NCBI GenBank assembly: GCA_964389805.1
Contig: CAYMFU010000174.1
Span: 1 to 27,474, forward strand
DNA length: 27,474 nt
Source: JAGTVG01 sp964389805
Lineage (GTDB): Bacteria > Bacteroidota > Bacteroidia > Cytophagales > Cyclobacteriaceae
Reading direction: 5' to 3'
The translations under genes were made by a program, and so were the position numbers. The notes beneath the pieces are model-generated. The model had not been told where the DNA came from. It saw only the letters and a program-made list of their open reading frames with translations, and did not search any database. How positions within the stretch are numbered: position 1 is the stretch's first letter; each line of letters starts with the position of its first letter. This document shows, one piece after another, positions 1 through 8,782 of the stretch.

Positions 1-58
1 TTAATGAATTATGGCTAGAATTTAGCATTTTCATTGTTCCCGAAACTTAATAATCCTT

Positions 59-465
59 TTAATATATGAGATAACCAGACTTCCATGCTTTCGCCAACAT
101 ATTATCGATCAGTATTTTGTAGTTCCTATTATTTTTCTTAACATTATAAGTTACGACCATTTTAAAACCACCAAAAATAACGTATTGAAGAGATTATTAC
201 TTCTGAGTGTGATAGTAATAATGATGCCGCAATTCCCGATCCAGGCACAGGAAAGTATTATCCTCAAGCATGATGAATGAAAATGAAGATATATTATCAT
301 TCTGATAAATGCCAAACCTCTAAATTTACATTTTTTATTTATATATGCATAAATTTTTTACAAGGATGAAAATACCCTAAGTCATAGAGTCGCAGGACTT
401 TGTATCTGTTTCTGAATCACAGGAAGTGAATTATATAAGGGGATTAAGAGTATACTTCAATAAGA
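59..465. other. Left-edge region without an intact gene
   Basis: About 460 bases at the left edge are AT-rich and hold no convincing gene. Two short open stretches stand out. A 33-codon minus-strand ORF at 59-160 is not recognised. A plus-strand stretch at 185-280 (TTG start) reads as a basic, hydrophobic signal-peptide-like segment ending in a PIQAQ cleavage-like site and then stops after about ten more codons. The second may be the remains of a secreted-protein gene. No terminator with a clear T-tract was found after the bestrophin gene that ends at 466. Confidence 0.4.
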
Positions 466-1368
466 TTATATTACAATTCCATTTTTATCTGGTTTCAACA
501 TATCCGGAACCTCCCTTACCCCTGCCATTTGCAAGAGGTTGATCTCTATGGCTCGGCATATGGTACTCATCCCGATATCGGCGGCTCTGTTCTCGAAAGG
601 ATCCTGTAAATAATTTGCTATTGATTCAATAACACTAATAAAGATTATGGTGGCAAATGTGATTGGGATTGTCAATATTCCTAAAAACTCAACAATCTCT
701 AGCGGTAAAAGCAAGGCGAAAATTATAATAGACAATCTTATAAAAAAACCATAGTGAACTGGGAAAACTGTATTTTTAATTCGTTCACTTTTTCCCATTT
801 GGTCACATAATCCTTTAAGGGTTTGGTCCATCGCTGCAAAATGATACGTATCAATCTTTTCCTGTTTGTATAATAAAGCCAGACGACTTTCCATTAATTC
901 TAATAATGCATTAGGAATGTTGGTGTCATTTTGTATGGTCTTATAATCCTTATCGGATAAATAATTCCTTACTTCTGATGAAAGGGAAAGTTTACGCAAA
1001 CTGGTCATTAGTGCATAACAGAAAGCTATTTGAGATTTAGCCAATCTTAACACTTCCTCATCTTTATAATCACCCATTTTGAAAAAGCCAATAGCTTGTC
1101 TGATAAGTGTGCGGCTATCGTTAACTATGCTGCCCCAGATTTTGCGTGCCTCCCACCATCGATCATATGCAGCACTAGTCCTGAAACCCAGTAAAATGGC
1201 TATAGCGGTACCCATTACTGCAGAGATTGAAAAGGATAATGTAATATGGTGGTGTCCGAAATATTCGTATAAGGCGTATATTAACGCACTATACAGTGTT
1301 ACAAAAATTACCTCCTTGATCAGATATCCATAGGTTTGGATATTTGTTATGGTAAACCTGGTATACAT
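466..1368 (-). CDS. Bestrophin-family (UPF0187) anion channel
   Basis: This encodes a 300-residue inner-membrane protein of the bestrophin/RFP-TM family, which in characterised members forms pentameric anion (chloride/bicarbonate) or, in some bacteria, cation channels. Two hydrophobic segments lie near residues 19-37 and 44-62, and two more near 205-225 and 230-250. The family signature FRTSAAYDRWWEARKIWGS follows the first pair, and the conserved DPFENRAADI block follows the last. Length is normal for bacterial members. The gene starts 6 bp after the stop of the beta-carbonic anhydrase, so the two are almost certainly one transcript. Bicarbonate is therefore an attractive substrate, but ion selectivity cannot be read from sequence. 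Confidence 0.93.
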   Translation of the reverse strand: MYTRFTITNIQTYGYLIKEVIFVTLYSALIYALYEYFGHHHITLSFSISAVMGTAIAILLGFRTSAAYDRWWEARKIWGSIVNDSRTLIRQAIGFFKMGDYKDEEVLRLAKSQIAFCYALMTSLRKLSLSSEVRNYLSDKDYKTIQNDTNIPNALLELMESRLALLYKQEKIDTYHFAAMDQTLKGLCDQMGKSERIKNTVFPVHYGFFIRLSIIIFALLLPLEIVEFLGILTIPITFATIIFISVIESIANYLQDPFENRAADIGMSTICRAIEINLLQMAGVREVPDMLKPDKNGIVI

Positions 1369-1374
1369 AGGACC

Positions 1375-1950
1375 TTAAATATTAAACTCCACAATCCCAG
1401 ATGTAAGATTATAGTAAGCCGTTACTATTTCTATATTTTTTTCTTTAACTGCTGTCGATATAATATCGGAATTACTAACGAGCATTTTCGCATTTCCTCT
1501 GGCATTTTCCTTTACCACTTCATTTACAGAACTGTTTTCCGATAGCTCCAGGGCTGGCTCGATCATAGAAACCAGATGATTTAAATTAGGTCCAGCATCG
1601 CCTCCGGTGATGGCAGCCATCACAGCCCCACAGCTTTCATGGCCCATAACCACAATCAATTTGACATCCAGATTCGCTACGGCATATTCTATGCTCGCAA
1701 TAGATGATGTATTTGCAACATTTCCAGCGACCCTAACTACAAATAATTCACCCAATCCCGTATCAAAAATAATTTCTGGTATTACACGGCTGTCTGCACA
1801 GCTTAAAATAATAGCAAAAGGATGCTGACCAGCACTTAATTGAGCTCTTCTTTCAGAATTCTGCTTTTTGTGCTCTAATTTATCTTTTATAAACCTGGAA
1901 TTCCCTTCACTAAGTCTTTCCAGGGCTTCTGTTGACGACATGTTACCCAT
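1375..1950 (-). CDS. Beta-class carbonic anhydrase
   Basis: This is a 191-residue beta-carbonic anhydrase, a zinc enzyme interconverting CO2 and bicarbonate. The zinc ligands and active-site dyad are all visible: Cys51, Asp53 and Arg55 in SCADSR, then His104 and Cys107 in GHESCGAV. No signal peptide is seen, so it should act in the cytoplasm. Length is at the short end of the family. An alternative start at Met4 is possible. It is the upstream gene of a two-gene unit with the bestrophin channel. Functional coupling, with the channel moving bicarbonate and the enzyme equilibrating it, is inference from spacing. No clear Bacteroidota -7 box was found upstream. Confidence 0.95.
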   Translation of the reverse strand: MGNMSSTEALERLSEGNSRFIKDKLEHKKQNSERRAQLSAGQHPFAIILSCADSRVIPEIIFDTGLGELFVVRVAGNVANTSSIASIEYAVANLDVKLIVVMGHESCGAVMAAITGGDAGPNLNHLVSMIEPALELSENSSVNEVVKENARGNAKMLVSNSDIISTAVKEKNIEIVTAYYNLTSGIVEFNI

Positions 1951-2109
1951 AGGTATTTTTTATAGTTTTGGTAATGTCTAAAAATAATTAATTAATAATT
2001 TTAAAACAGGAAAAAAGATATAATGTTTCATGATCCGGGGAATAGAAACAAACTCTAGTGCATCGGATCCTGTTTTACAATCAATGCCGTGCCAATCATT
2101 GAATAGAAA

Positions 2110-3453
2110 TCACGATTTCCAATGTGATTTGATATAACCAACCACTTCACTCACGCTTAACCTTTGAGAGGAGGCAGATGCGCGGATAAAAAATGTTTCA
2201 TTATCGCTTTTACCTAAAAATACAGGTCCATCACACTTAGATACACTTACTGCGCAAATATCTTTGTCGTCCTGAGTGATTATTTCCAGGTTAATAAATT
2301 TATGTACTCTTTTCCCTAAATGTTGATTAATTAGATTTGTCAAGGTAAGAACGAAACCATCACTACTTTTTTTACTGAAGGTTTCATAATCTTTCTCCAA
2401 TCCGAGGATTGAGCCTGAGTCATCGACGCCTATTATAAGAGTCCCTCCATTGGTGTTCAGAAAGGCTGATATGGTTTTGAGAATAACATTTTCAAGGGAT
2501 TTATTCATCTGATCCTGTTTATAATCCCACCTCAGGCTGGATTTAAACTCCACATGGTCATTTTCGCCAGTCTTAAGTATTTCAATTAAATCTTTATCAC
2601 GCAGGGATTTTGAAGAATTTAACAATCTCCTCTGTTTGCGGATCAGTCTCACATATCCAATGGTAATAGATACCAGCAGAATTACCAGAATTGGGATTAT
2701 CCACTCATAAGGGAAAGGCTCTTCATCTTCATACAAGTCGTAATCGTTTATAATTTCCAGGAGTTCCTCATTTGAAATCTTGGCACTATTTGTTAATAAT
2801 AGATTAAGGATCGTTGAATTACCCTTTTTAACTGCCGGTCTGATTTTATCTGATCGAATTACCAAATATTCATAATATTCTTTTGCAACAGAATAAGCCC
2901 GGTCGCCATATATTGGAAAGGGGAAATCATATATAAAACCAGCAACTTCTTTATTTTGAACTTTTTCCCGGAGGTCATAAAAGGACTCAAAATATTCAAG
3001 TTTCAGTTCTGGATATTTCCCCTCTAAATTCTGATGAGATAACTCGTTTTTGATTATTCCGATAGGCTGGTCAATTTCATAGATTGATTTAGGATTATAT
3101 CCGTTTTTAAGAAATAATGTTGTATTAAGAGAAATAATAGATTCCGCGTATTTTAATCCTTCGTGTCCTTTCTCCTCAAAAAAAAGGCCTGAAACAACAT
3201 CTGCTTGGCCTTTTAATACCCTATCGATACACTCCATAGTACTGCCTTGAATGAATTCAATATCAACGCCAGCTTTAAGGGCCCATAATTCCCACCAGTC
3301 AACTAAAAGCCCCGTAGACGAACCTTCAATTGAATCCACATAGGAATATGGGAAGTAATCTTTTTGTGTTGCAACCTTTATAGTTCTGGCCTGGATCGTA
3401 ATCACAAAAAGGAGAAAAAATAGAAGTATCTGTATCTGAATGATCCTTTTCAT
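2110..3453 (-). CDS. Periplasmic solute-binding domain - TM - Schlafen/AlbA_2 fusion
   Basis: I place the start at the internal Met at 3453 (447 residues), because it opens a clean signal peptide (MKRIIQIQ, a hydrophobic core, then IQA before RTIKVATQ); the longer frame up to 3537 only adds a Phe-rich leader. Residues about 23-240 resemble the SBP_bac_3 type-II periplasmic binding fold (VATQKDYFPYSY, a GLLVDWWELWALKAG helix, and QADVVSGLFF). A single membrane helix lies near 250-270. The cytoplasmic part, from about 296 on, is an AlbA_2/Schlafen putative nucleic-acid or nucleotide-binding domain (HVEFKSSLRWD and NGGTLIIGVDDSG at about 335-347). The layout is that of a one-component transmembrane sensor in which a ligand-binding ectodomain controls a Schlafen-type module instead of a kinase. 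Ligand and output are unknown. Confidence 0.85.
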   Translation of the reverse strand: MKRIIQIQILLFFLLFVITIQARTIKVATQKDYFPYSYVDSIEGSSTGLLVDWWELWALKAGVDIEFIQGSTMECIDRVLKGQADVVSGLFFEEKGHEGLKYAESIISLNTTLFLKNGYNPKSIYEIDQPIGIIKNELSHQNLEGKYPELKLEYFESFYDLREKVQNKEVAGFIYDFPFPIYGDRAYSVAKEYYEYLVIRSDKIRPAVKKGNSTILNLLLTNSAKISNEELLEIINDYDLYEDEEPFPYEWIIPILVILLVSITIGYVRLIRKQRRLLNSSKSLRDKDLIEILKTGENDHVEFKSSLRWDYKQDQMNKSLENVILKTISAFLNTNGGTLIIGVDDSGSILGLEKDYETFSKKSSDGFVLTLTNLINQHLGKRVHKFINLEIITQDDKDICAVSVSKCDGPVFLGKSDNETFFIRASASSQRLSVSEVVGYIKSHWKS

Positions 3454-3615
3454 ATCTTGCGCCAAAGTTAATTTTGAAAAGAAGAAATAAAAAGGTTTTC
3501 CAAAATAGAAAAAGAAAATTTCCGTGTTATTAACCACATGCTAAAAATATAATCTGGATTTTAAATGGATTGTGTCCTTTGGCATCTATTTATTCTTTTT
3601 TTATCTTAAAGCCCT

Positions 3616-4755
3616 ATGAAAAGAGTATTTAAAATATCACTTTATATTGTTGGCGCATGCTTTGTTTTCTACTTTGTTGCTCCCGATTACTTGTTAGGGG
3701 CATTGCAACGACTGGGCCCGAGGATCGATGATTATACTTTTTTTGAAAACCGGGTGATAGAAGCTGGGGAATATGATCAATGGGCCATTGATAACAATTA
3801 TAACAAAATAATCCTGCCAGAGGCCATTCATGATAATATAGAGAACTATGATCCGGTAGCTTTTCTTGTAATACAAAATGAAAAGATCAAATATGAAGAA
3901 TATTGGGATGGGTATAATGAAAATTCATTGTCCAATTCATTTAGCGCAGCTAAATCTGTAGTGGCATTGATGATAGGTATTGCTCTTGATGAAGGAAAAA
4001 TAAAAAGCCTTGACCAGCCGGTTGGCGATTTTCTTCCTGAGTATAATGAAGGATCAAGAAAAGAGTTAACCATTCGTCAGGTATTGACCATGAGTTCAGG
4101 CCTTAATTGGGAAGAGAAATATACTACTCCTTTTTCAACGACAGCCCGGGCATATTACGGATCCAATATCGCTGAATTGGTTACGGATCTTGAAGTGGTT
4201 GAAAAACCTGGAGTTTATTTTGACTATTTGAGTGGAAATACACAGATTTTGGCAATGGTTGTTGAATCAGCAACTGGCCAGAGGATCAGTCAACTGGCAT
4301 CAGAAAAGATATGGAAACGAATAGGTGCAAGCCAGGACGCCTTGTGGTGTTTGGATAAGGAAGATGGCATGGAAAAAGCATATTGCTGTTTTAATACAAA
4401 TGCCAGGGATTTTGCCCGGTTCGGACAACTTGTTTTAAATAATGGAATTTGGAATAATGAAGTGCTCATCTCTGAAGATTATATCTTAGACGCAACAACG
4501 GCAAAAGAGTATCTGCTTGATAAAAGAGATAACCAGCCGGTAGATTTCTATGGATATCAGTGGTGGATTATTGAATACAAAGGTCTTAAAATCCCTTACA
4601 TGCGGGGAATTCTTGGACAGTATATTTTTTCTATCCGGGAGAAAAATGCTGTAGTTGTCAGGCTGGGACATGATCGCAGCACTGAACATATTGGGCGCCA
4701 TCCTAAAGATGTATATTTATACCTGGATGCGGCCTTTATGATCCTGGATCAATAG
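3616..4755 (+). CDS. Serine hydrolase, class C beta-lactamase / NylB-like family
   Basis: This is a 379-residue protein with one N-terminal hydrophobic segment (residues 5-22) that could anchor it in the inner membrane with the enzyme domain in the periplasm. The catalytic S-x-x-K is Ser110-Ala-Ala-Lys113. The second motif, YLSGN (Tyr204 to Asn208), fits the Tyr-x-Asn element of class C beta-lactamases, DD-peptidases and 6-aminohexanoate-dimer hydrolase. The third region, GILGQYIFSI near 331-340, resembles the G-x-x-GQ seen in NylB-like proteins and not KTG. Members cleave esters or amides, and the substrate here cannot be named. It is monocistronic, divergent from the Schlafen fusion and convergent with the fucosidase. 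Confidence 0.9.
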   Translation: MKRVFKISLYIVGACFVFYFVAPDYLLGALQRLGPRIDDYTFFENRVIEAGEYDQWAIDNNYNKIILPEAIHDNIENYDPVAFLVIQNEKIKYEEYWDGYNENSLSNSFSAAKSVVALMIGIALDEGKIKSLDQPVGDFLPEYNEGSRKELTIRQVLTMSSGLNWEEKYTTPFSTTARAYYGSNIAELVTDLEVVEKPGVYFDYLSGNTQILAMVVESATGQRISQLASEKIWKRIGASQDALWCLDKEDGMEKAYCCFNTNARDFARFGQLVLNNGIWNNEVLISEDYILDATTAKEYLLDKRDNQPVDFYGYQWWIIEYKGLKIPYMRGILGQYIFSIREKNAVVVRLGHDRSTEHIGRHPKDVYLYLDAAFMILDQ

Positions 4756-4802
4756 TAATCTCAGATCTTTTAAAATGATATAGTCTTTTTCACAATCCAA
4801 AT

Positions 4803-6320
4803 TCATTCAAAGGCAATTTCTAATGCATGGGCATAGTCTGTTGGCATTTTCTCCGGGAAAGATACTCTTAATCCCTCTGGAGCCTGATCCCAGGAAAGCG
4901 CTTCATCGGATCCAAGCATACTCACTTCTTTCACTGTTTTCTCATTTCCAATTGAATTAATTACTACATCTTCTTCAGTCCAGGCTAAGGATATCGCGTA
5001 CAATTTTTCTCCTTTCTTAGTAAATCTTATATCCTGTGCCGTGTAAAGCGATTCTTCATTGTCTGAGAATGCACCTGAAGTGCCAGCTACAGCTCCTTCA
5101 GAGGCAATTTTCCATGGTCTGGTCCCATATATTGCCTCTCCGTTTACTTCTATCCATTTGCCAATTTCTTTCAGTACTGCTTGTTGTTCTTTAGTGATCG
5201 ATCCATCAGCCTTAGGGCCTATGTTCAGTAATAGATTCCCATTCTTGCTAACAATATCAACAAGATCATCTATGATCTGATTTGGTGATTTGTTTTCCTC
5301 TCCGTCAATATAACCCCAGGACTTTTTCCCAATGGAAGTATCCGTTTGCCATGGAAAGTCTCTTGCACTTTCAGATTTTCCTCTTTCAATATCAAATACC
5401 TGGATATTATCCCCATAGCCAAATTTCGTGTTTACTACAACTCCTTTATCCCAATCAACTGCACTGTTATAGTAATACGCCATAAATTGATAGAAAGTAG
5501 AACGGAAGGGATATTTACCTACGGTCCAATCGAACCAGAACAATTCAGGTTCATATAGATCAACCAGTTCATAGGTATGCTTCAACCAGTTATTAATGGA
5601 GTTTTCATTGAATCCTGCTCCTTCCGGGCAATCGGGCGTCTGCCCTCCAGGAGCTTTCAATCCCTCTCCATAGAGTGACTTGTATTGTGGATCCTGCACG
5701 TCAGAAGGAATTTCCAACCCACCATTAAAATACCAGGCGTTTTCTGCTCTATGAGAGGATAATCCGAAATGCAGTCCATATTTTATCGAAGCTTCCTTCA
5801 ATTCCCTAATAATATCTCTTTGTGGCCCCATATTAACTGAATTCCATGTATTGAATTTGCTATTATATAATGAGAAGCCATCGTGATGTTCAGCCACAGG
5901 AACGATATATTTTACACCCGATTCTTTAAAGAGTGCCAACCATTCTTCGGCGTTAAATTTCTCTGCTTTGAACATCGGAATAAAATCCTTATAGCCGAAT
6001 TCTGTCAGTTCACCATAGGTATTAAGATGGTGCTCATATACTTTACTTCCTTTCAGATACATATTCCGGGGATACCATTCGTTGCCAAACGCAGGAACTG
6101 CATATACTCCCCAGTGAATAAATATTCCAAGTTTTGCATCTCTAAACCAATCCGGGATCTGGTAATTTTGTGCTATGGATGCAGAATCCGGTTTGTGAAT
6201 ATCAGTTCCCTTGGGAGATATGTAGGTTGATATATCCTGGCTATATTCAGCAGGTTTTTCTGTGCAACCTGCAAAAACTAAGATTATTAACAATCCACTT
6301 ATTATTCTATTTTTCATCAT
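4803..6320 (-). CDS. Alpha-L-fucosidase, GH29, lipoprotein
   Basis: This is a 505-residue GH29 retaining alpha-L-fucosidase that releases terminal L-fucose from glycans or sulfated fucans. The N-terminus carries a lipobox (VFAGC, lipidated Cys19), so it is surface or periplasmic. GH29 hallmarks are WFRDAKLGIFIHWGVYAVP (about 58-76), EHHDGF (144-149), nucleophile Asp264 in LFWFDWTVG, and WQTDTSIGKKSWGY near 325-337. Glu312 in DIERGK is a possible acid/base, but this position varies in GH29 and is not certain. The C-terminal about 90 residues look like the usual beta-sandwich. No SusC/SusD pair or sulfatase is in this window, so it is not in a visible PUL. A perfect palindrome lies 37 bp upstream. 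Confidence 0.95.
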   Translation of the reverse strand: MMKNRIISGLLIILVFAGCTEKPAEYSQDISTYISPKGTDIHKPDSASIAQNYQIPDWFRDAKLGIFIHWGVYAVPAFGNEWYPRNMYLKGSKVYEHHLNTYGELTEFGYKDFIPMFKAEKFNAEEWLALFKESGVKYIVPVAEHHDGFSLYNSKFNTWNSVNMGPQRDIIRELKEASIKYGLHFGLSSHRAENAWYFNGGLEIPSDVQDPQYKSLYGEGLKAPGGQTPDCPEGAGFNENSINNWLKHTYELVDLYEPELFWFDWTVGKYPFRSTFYQFMAYYYNSAVDWDKGVVVNTKFGYGDNIQVFDIERGKSESARDFPWQTDTSIGKKSWGYIDGEENKSPNQIIDDLVDIVSKNGNLLLNIGPKADGSITKEQQAVLKEIGKWIEVNGEAIYGTRPWKIASEGAVAGTSGAFSDNEESLYTAQDIRFTKKGEKLYAISLAWTEEDVVINSIGNEKTVKEVSMLGSDEALSWDQAPEGLRVSFPEKMPTDYAHALEIAFE

Positions 6321-6356
6321 TCCAATTATAATTAATCTGAATATTAAATCTGATCC

Positions 6357-6373
6357 ATTGATCGGGGATCAAT
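6357..6373. promoter_or_regulatory. Perfect palindrome upstream of fucosidase
   Basis: ATTGATC and GATCAAT are separated by GGG, 37 bp before the fucosidase start. A second perfect palindrome, AATTCT-A-AGAATT, lies at 6398-6410. Either could be an operator for a sugar-responsive regulator or a small 5'-leader hairpin. No regulator gene is adjacent and no -7 box is clear, so this is only a candidate site. Confidence 0.3.
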
Positions 6374-6405
6374 ATAAATCATAAGATTGGAAATTAAAAT
6401 TCTAA

Positions 6406-6582
6406 GAATTTATAAATTCTATCTTCCTAAGAATAATAATTCTCTCTGCCCCAGGATTAACTGCGGCGCTTGCAGTCTTTGTTATCGGATTATGATTTTT
6501 ATTTTATAGGATTACCAAGGTATTGGCTTCATTTGAATTAAAAAGAAACGAGATATGCAATTGGCGGGATGAATTACTGTGA
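6406..6582 (+). pseudogene. Possible decayed membrane-protein C-terminus
   Basis: The plus frame from 6406 is open to 6582 except for one TGA at 6493-6495. It reads as a strongly hydrophobic helix (IIILSAPGLTAALAVFVIGL), the stop, then FLFYRITKVLASFELKRNE and a charged end. The pattern of a membrane helix followed by a basic juxtamembrane segment looks like the tail of a membrane protein, and its last bases overlap the end of the OLD gene. No family is recognised and chance is possible in 177 bases. Confidence 0.25.
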
Positions 6583-8268
6583 AATCGAAGCATTTTCAGG
6601 GGCTTCGCGGGCGAGTTTAACACAATATTCAATCATTTCGATAAGCTCTTCAGGCACCCCAGGGGAATCTGGTTCTGCAACTGATTTTACAATACTCAGG
6701 GCCAGGTATGGCTTTGAAAAGTTCTTCACTGCTCGTTGAATCACTCTGGAGGGTTTTTTATATCCTTCCTTTTTTTCCGGAATCCTGGCATGTTTATAAT
6801 AAACTCTGGAATAGCCATTATTCCAGAAAAAATGCTCAATATCCCTTGCATTTAATTGGGTCCATCTTTGTTTATCATCTATATCCGGAATCAATTTTTT
6901 AGCGGAAGCAATATAATCCTGTCCGGCTGTATCTCCATCAGCCAACAAGTGCCATTCGATACCTAACTCCTGAGCTATTTTTATTATGGGAGTCATACCT
7001 GATTGGGCAAAATCCATACAAACGATACCCTCAAGCGAAAAATCTAAATTCAGAAGCCTCGCTAATTGAGGTATTATCCAGAACTCAGATTCTCCTTCAA
7101 CCAATAGCCACATTCGTGCGAAACTGGCCAAGGGATGCTGGGTTTGCAAGTGATACCCTATTCTTCTTAGATCCTCCCTGGAAAATATCTTTTCGTTAAT
7201 TCGGTGTTCACTAACAATCCCCTTGTACCTGGTTAATCTCCTTATTTGTGACAATGGTACTGAATTCAGAATGGTACCCGAGAAGGTAGATACTATTTTC
7301 TGCCATTTTATACCATGAATCAAAAGGCGAATTGAAGAAAGTGTCATAGGGTGTAAATTTGCTTCTGGATTTTCTATGATCCATATAGGTTCCATATCAT
7401 CCATCAACTCAACGGTGCCTGCTCTTAACATGGCAGCAACAAGCAATAGAACGCCTAAACGTTGAGCAGTGCTGCCTGATCCTGATAATATGGGCGCTAG
7501 GGTGCCTGTTTCTTTATCATTCCTACTTCCCAATATTTCATTTATCTTCCTTCCCAGACCATATTCACTTGTATTATTTGGATCTCCAACACTTTCGATT
7601 AATCCGATGGCCGCATTGTATCCTTTTTCAATATCCCGGCCAATATCTGTACTCCTGTCAGAAATAATAGACGTTGAAGATTCAATAATACTTTTAACAT
7701 AATTCCTGACTTCAAAGGATAGAGATGAAAATAAAGGAGGATTATCATCGGGGCTTACATCAGCGTATCCATGACCGGTTAGCATACCTGCCGACAAGTA
7801 TATCGTTGGATTCAGATGTCTAAGCCAATATAAAATTTTTGGATCTGAGCTGAATCTGTCAGATCCAATGGGGCCTATTCTCCAATTAACATTTGAATTT
7901 CCGTCTTTTATAGGGCCAACTGATAAGTCAACTATAATTTCCCGTATTTTATTGGGCAGCCCATTTACCAGAAAAGAAATCATGTCATAGGAAGTTCCAT
8001 CCCACTCTCCTATTGATCTTTCCCGGAAAGTTAAAGCTATATGTATAGGGCCGGCAATGGTGCCCATGTTATCCAGATAATGATACTGATAAGGTTGAAA
8101 TTCAGGAAAAGATTCCTTGTATATTGGATTTAAAATAATCTGTAAAGTCTCTAAGATACTCGATTTACCACATTCATTCTCACCAATAATTATGGTTGTT
8201 GCATTGAAACTCAAGGTGGTTTTGTGAATGGCTCGATAATTTTCGATATGTATTTTACTCAGGAACAT
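6574..8268 (-). CDS. ybjD: OLD-family ATPase/TOPRIM protein, YbjD (DUF2813) type
   Basis: This is a 564-residue protein from the Met at 8268, chosen over 8283 because MFLSKIHIENYRAI aligns with how E. coli YbjD begins. The N-terminal SMC-like ABC ATPase has Walker A GENECGKS (29-36) and a degenerate Walker-B region WIIENPEANLHP near 296-306. The C-terminal TOPRIM has WLLVEGESEFW (about 387-397), a conserved FAQSG, and the LLADGDTAG acidic pair (Asp444, Asp446). ARDIEHFFW follows, as in YbjD. OLD proteins are ATPase-nucleases. The YbjD branch is poorly characterised, with a role in DNA metabolism or defence suggested only by homology. No UvrD-like helicase (GajB) is next to it, so this is not a Gabija system. 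Confidence 0.9.
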   Translation of the reverse strand: MFLSKIHIENYRAIHKTTLSFNATTIIIGENECGKSSILETLQIILNPIYKESFPEFQPYQYHYLDNMGTIAGPIHIALTFRERSIGEWDGTSYDMISFLVNGLPNKIREIIVDLSVGPIKDGNSNVNWRIGPIGSDRFSSDPKILYWLRHLNPTIYLSAGMLTGHGYADVSPDDNPPLFSSLSFEVRNYVKSIIESSTSIISDRSTDIGRDIEKGYNAAIGLIESVGDPNNTSEYGLGRKINEILGSRNDKETGTLAPILSGSGSTAQRLGVLLLVAAMLRAGTVELMDDMEPIWIIENPEANLHPMTLSSIRLLIHGIKWQKIVSTFSGTILNSVPLSQIRRLTRYKGIVSEHRINEKIFSREDLRRIGYHLQTQHPLASFARMWLLVEGESEFWIIPQLARLLNLDFSLEGIVCMDFAQSGMTPIIKIAQELGIEWHLLADGDTAGQDYIASAKKLIPDIDDKQRWTQLNARDIEHFFWNNGYSRVYYKHARIPEKKEGYKKPSRVIQRAVKNFSKPYLALSIVKSVAEPDSPGVPEELIEMIEYCVKLAREAPENASISQ

Positions 8269-8521
8269 ATTAATGTAAATCAATATAAATCTAATATCAC
8301 TGATATATCTGTCAGGTACAGCATCCCGATAATTTAATTGTAAAATTCAACACAATATAATGGTTATATTCTGCGGTTTATGAAATTTCATGTACTAAAA
8401 ATGAAGTTACCTTTTTATTTCATATGTATCAGAATTGATATTAATTTGGCTATATATCAATATTCACATTGAAAGCATATCTATTTTACATATTTGCAGG
8501 ATTGTCACTTTTATTTTCGAT

Positions 8522-8722
8522 AGATGGAATGTTTCATATAAAATGAAGACTATGAATGCATTAGGTTACAACGGAGATAGGTTTTTTACCGGATTTCAAT
8601 TCGTCGGAGATTGGAATAACATCAGGTTGTATGAGAAATTACATGCAAAATTCACAAATGGAAGTTTAAAATTCTTTGTTGGATACAGATTCAAGAACAA
8701 GGGAATAAAACCAATTAGGTAA
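8522..8722 (+). pseudogene. C-terminal remnant of an outer-membrane barrel protein (DUF4421-like)
   Basis: The last about 60 codons before the stop at 8722 read as amphipathic beta strands: ALGYNGDRFFTGFQFVGDW, then a short charged turn, then GSLKFFVGYRFKN. A strand ending in GYRF-type aromatics at the C-terminus is typical of Bacteroidota outer-membrane barrels, and the ALGYNG block resembles DUF4421 proteins as I remember them. The open frame reaches up to 8435, but the upstream residues look like non-coding sequence, so the first three quarters of the gene are missing. The remnant call is by eye. Confidence 0.4.
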
Positions 8723-8782
8723 CATGTTCAATATATTTAAGAATAATAATTACTTTAAAGATAAACTGAAAAGATCTTTATT

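Noticed and set aside
59..160. 33-codon minus-strand ORF at the left edge
   Set aside because: No recognisable motif, and its length is expected by chance.
4803..6320. Fucosidase plus fucokinase-like gene as a fucose utilisation locus
   Set aside because: They are more than 3 kb apart with an OLD gene and gene remnants between, and the kinase's substrate is not established. No SusC/D, sulfatase or fucose catabolic gene is in the window.
6574..8268. Gabija defence system (GajA)
   Set aside because: The ATPase-TOPRIM layout fits, but no UvrD/GajB helicase is adjacent and the TOPRIM and downstream motifs match YbjD better.
8435..8542. Front part of the 95-codon ORF as a real gene start
   Set aside because: The first about 30 residues look like translated AT-rich spacer. 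Only the last about 60 resemble a protein, so the feature is given as a remnant from about 8522.
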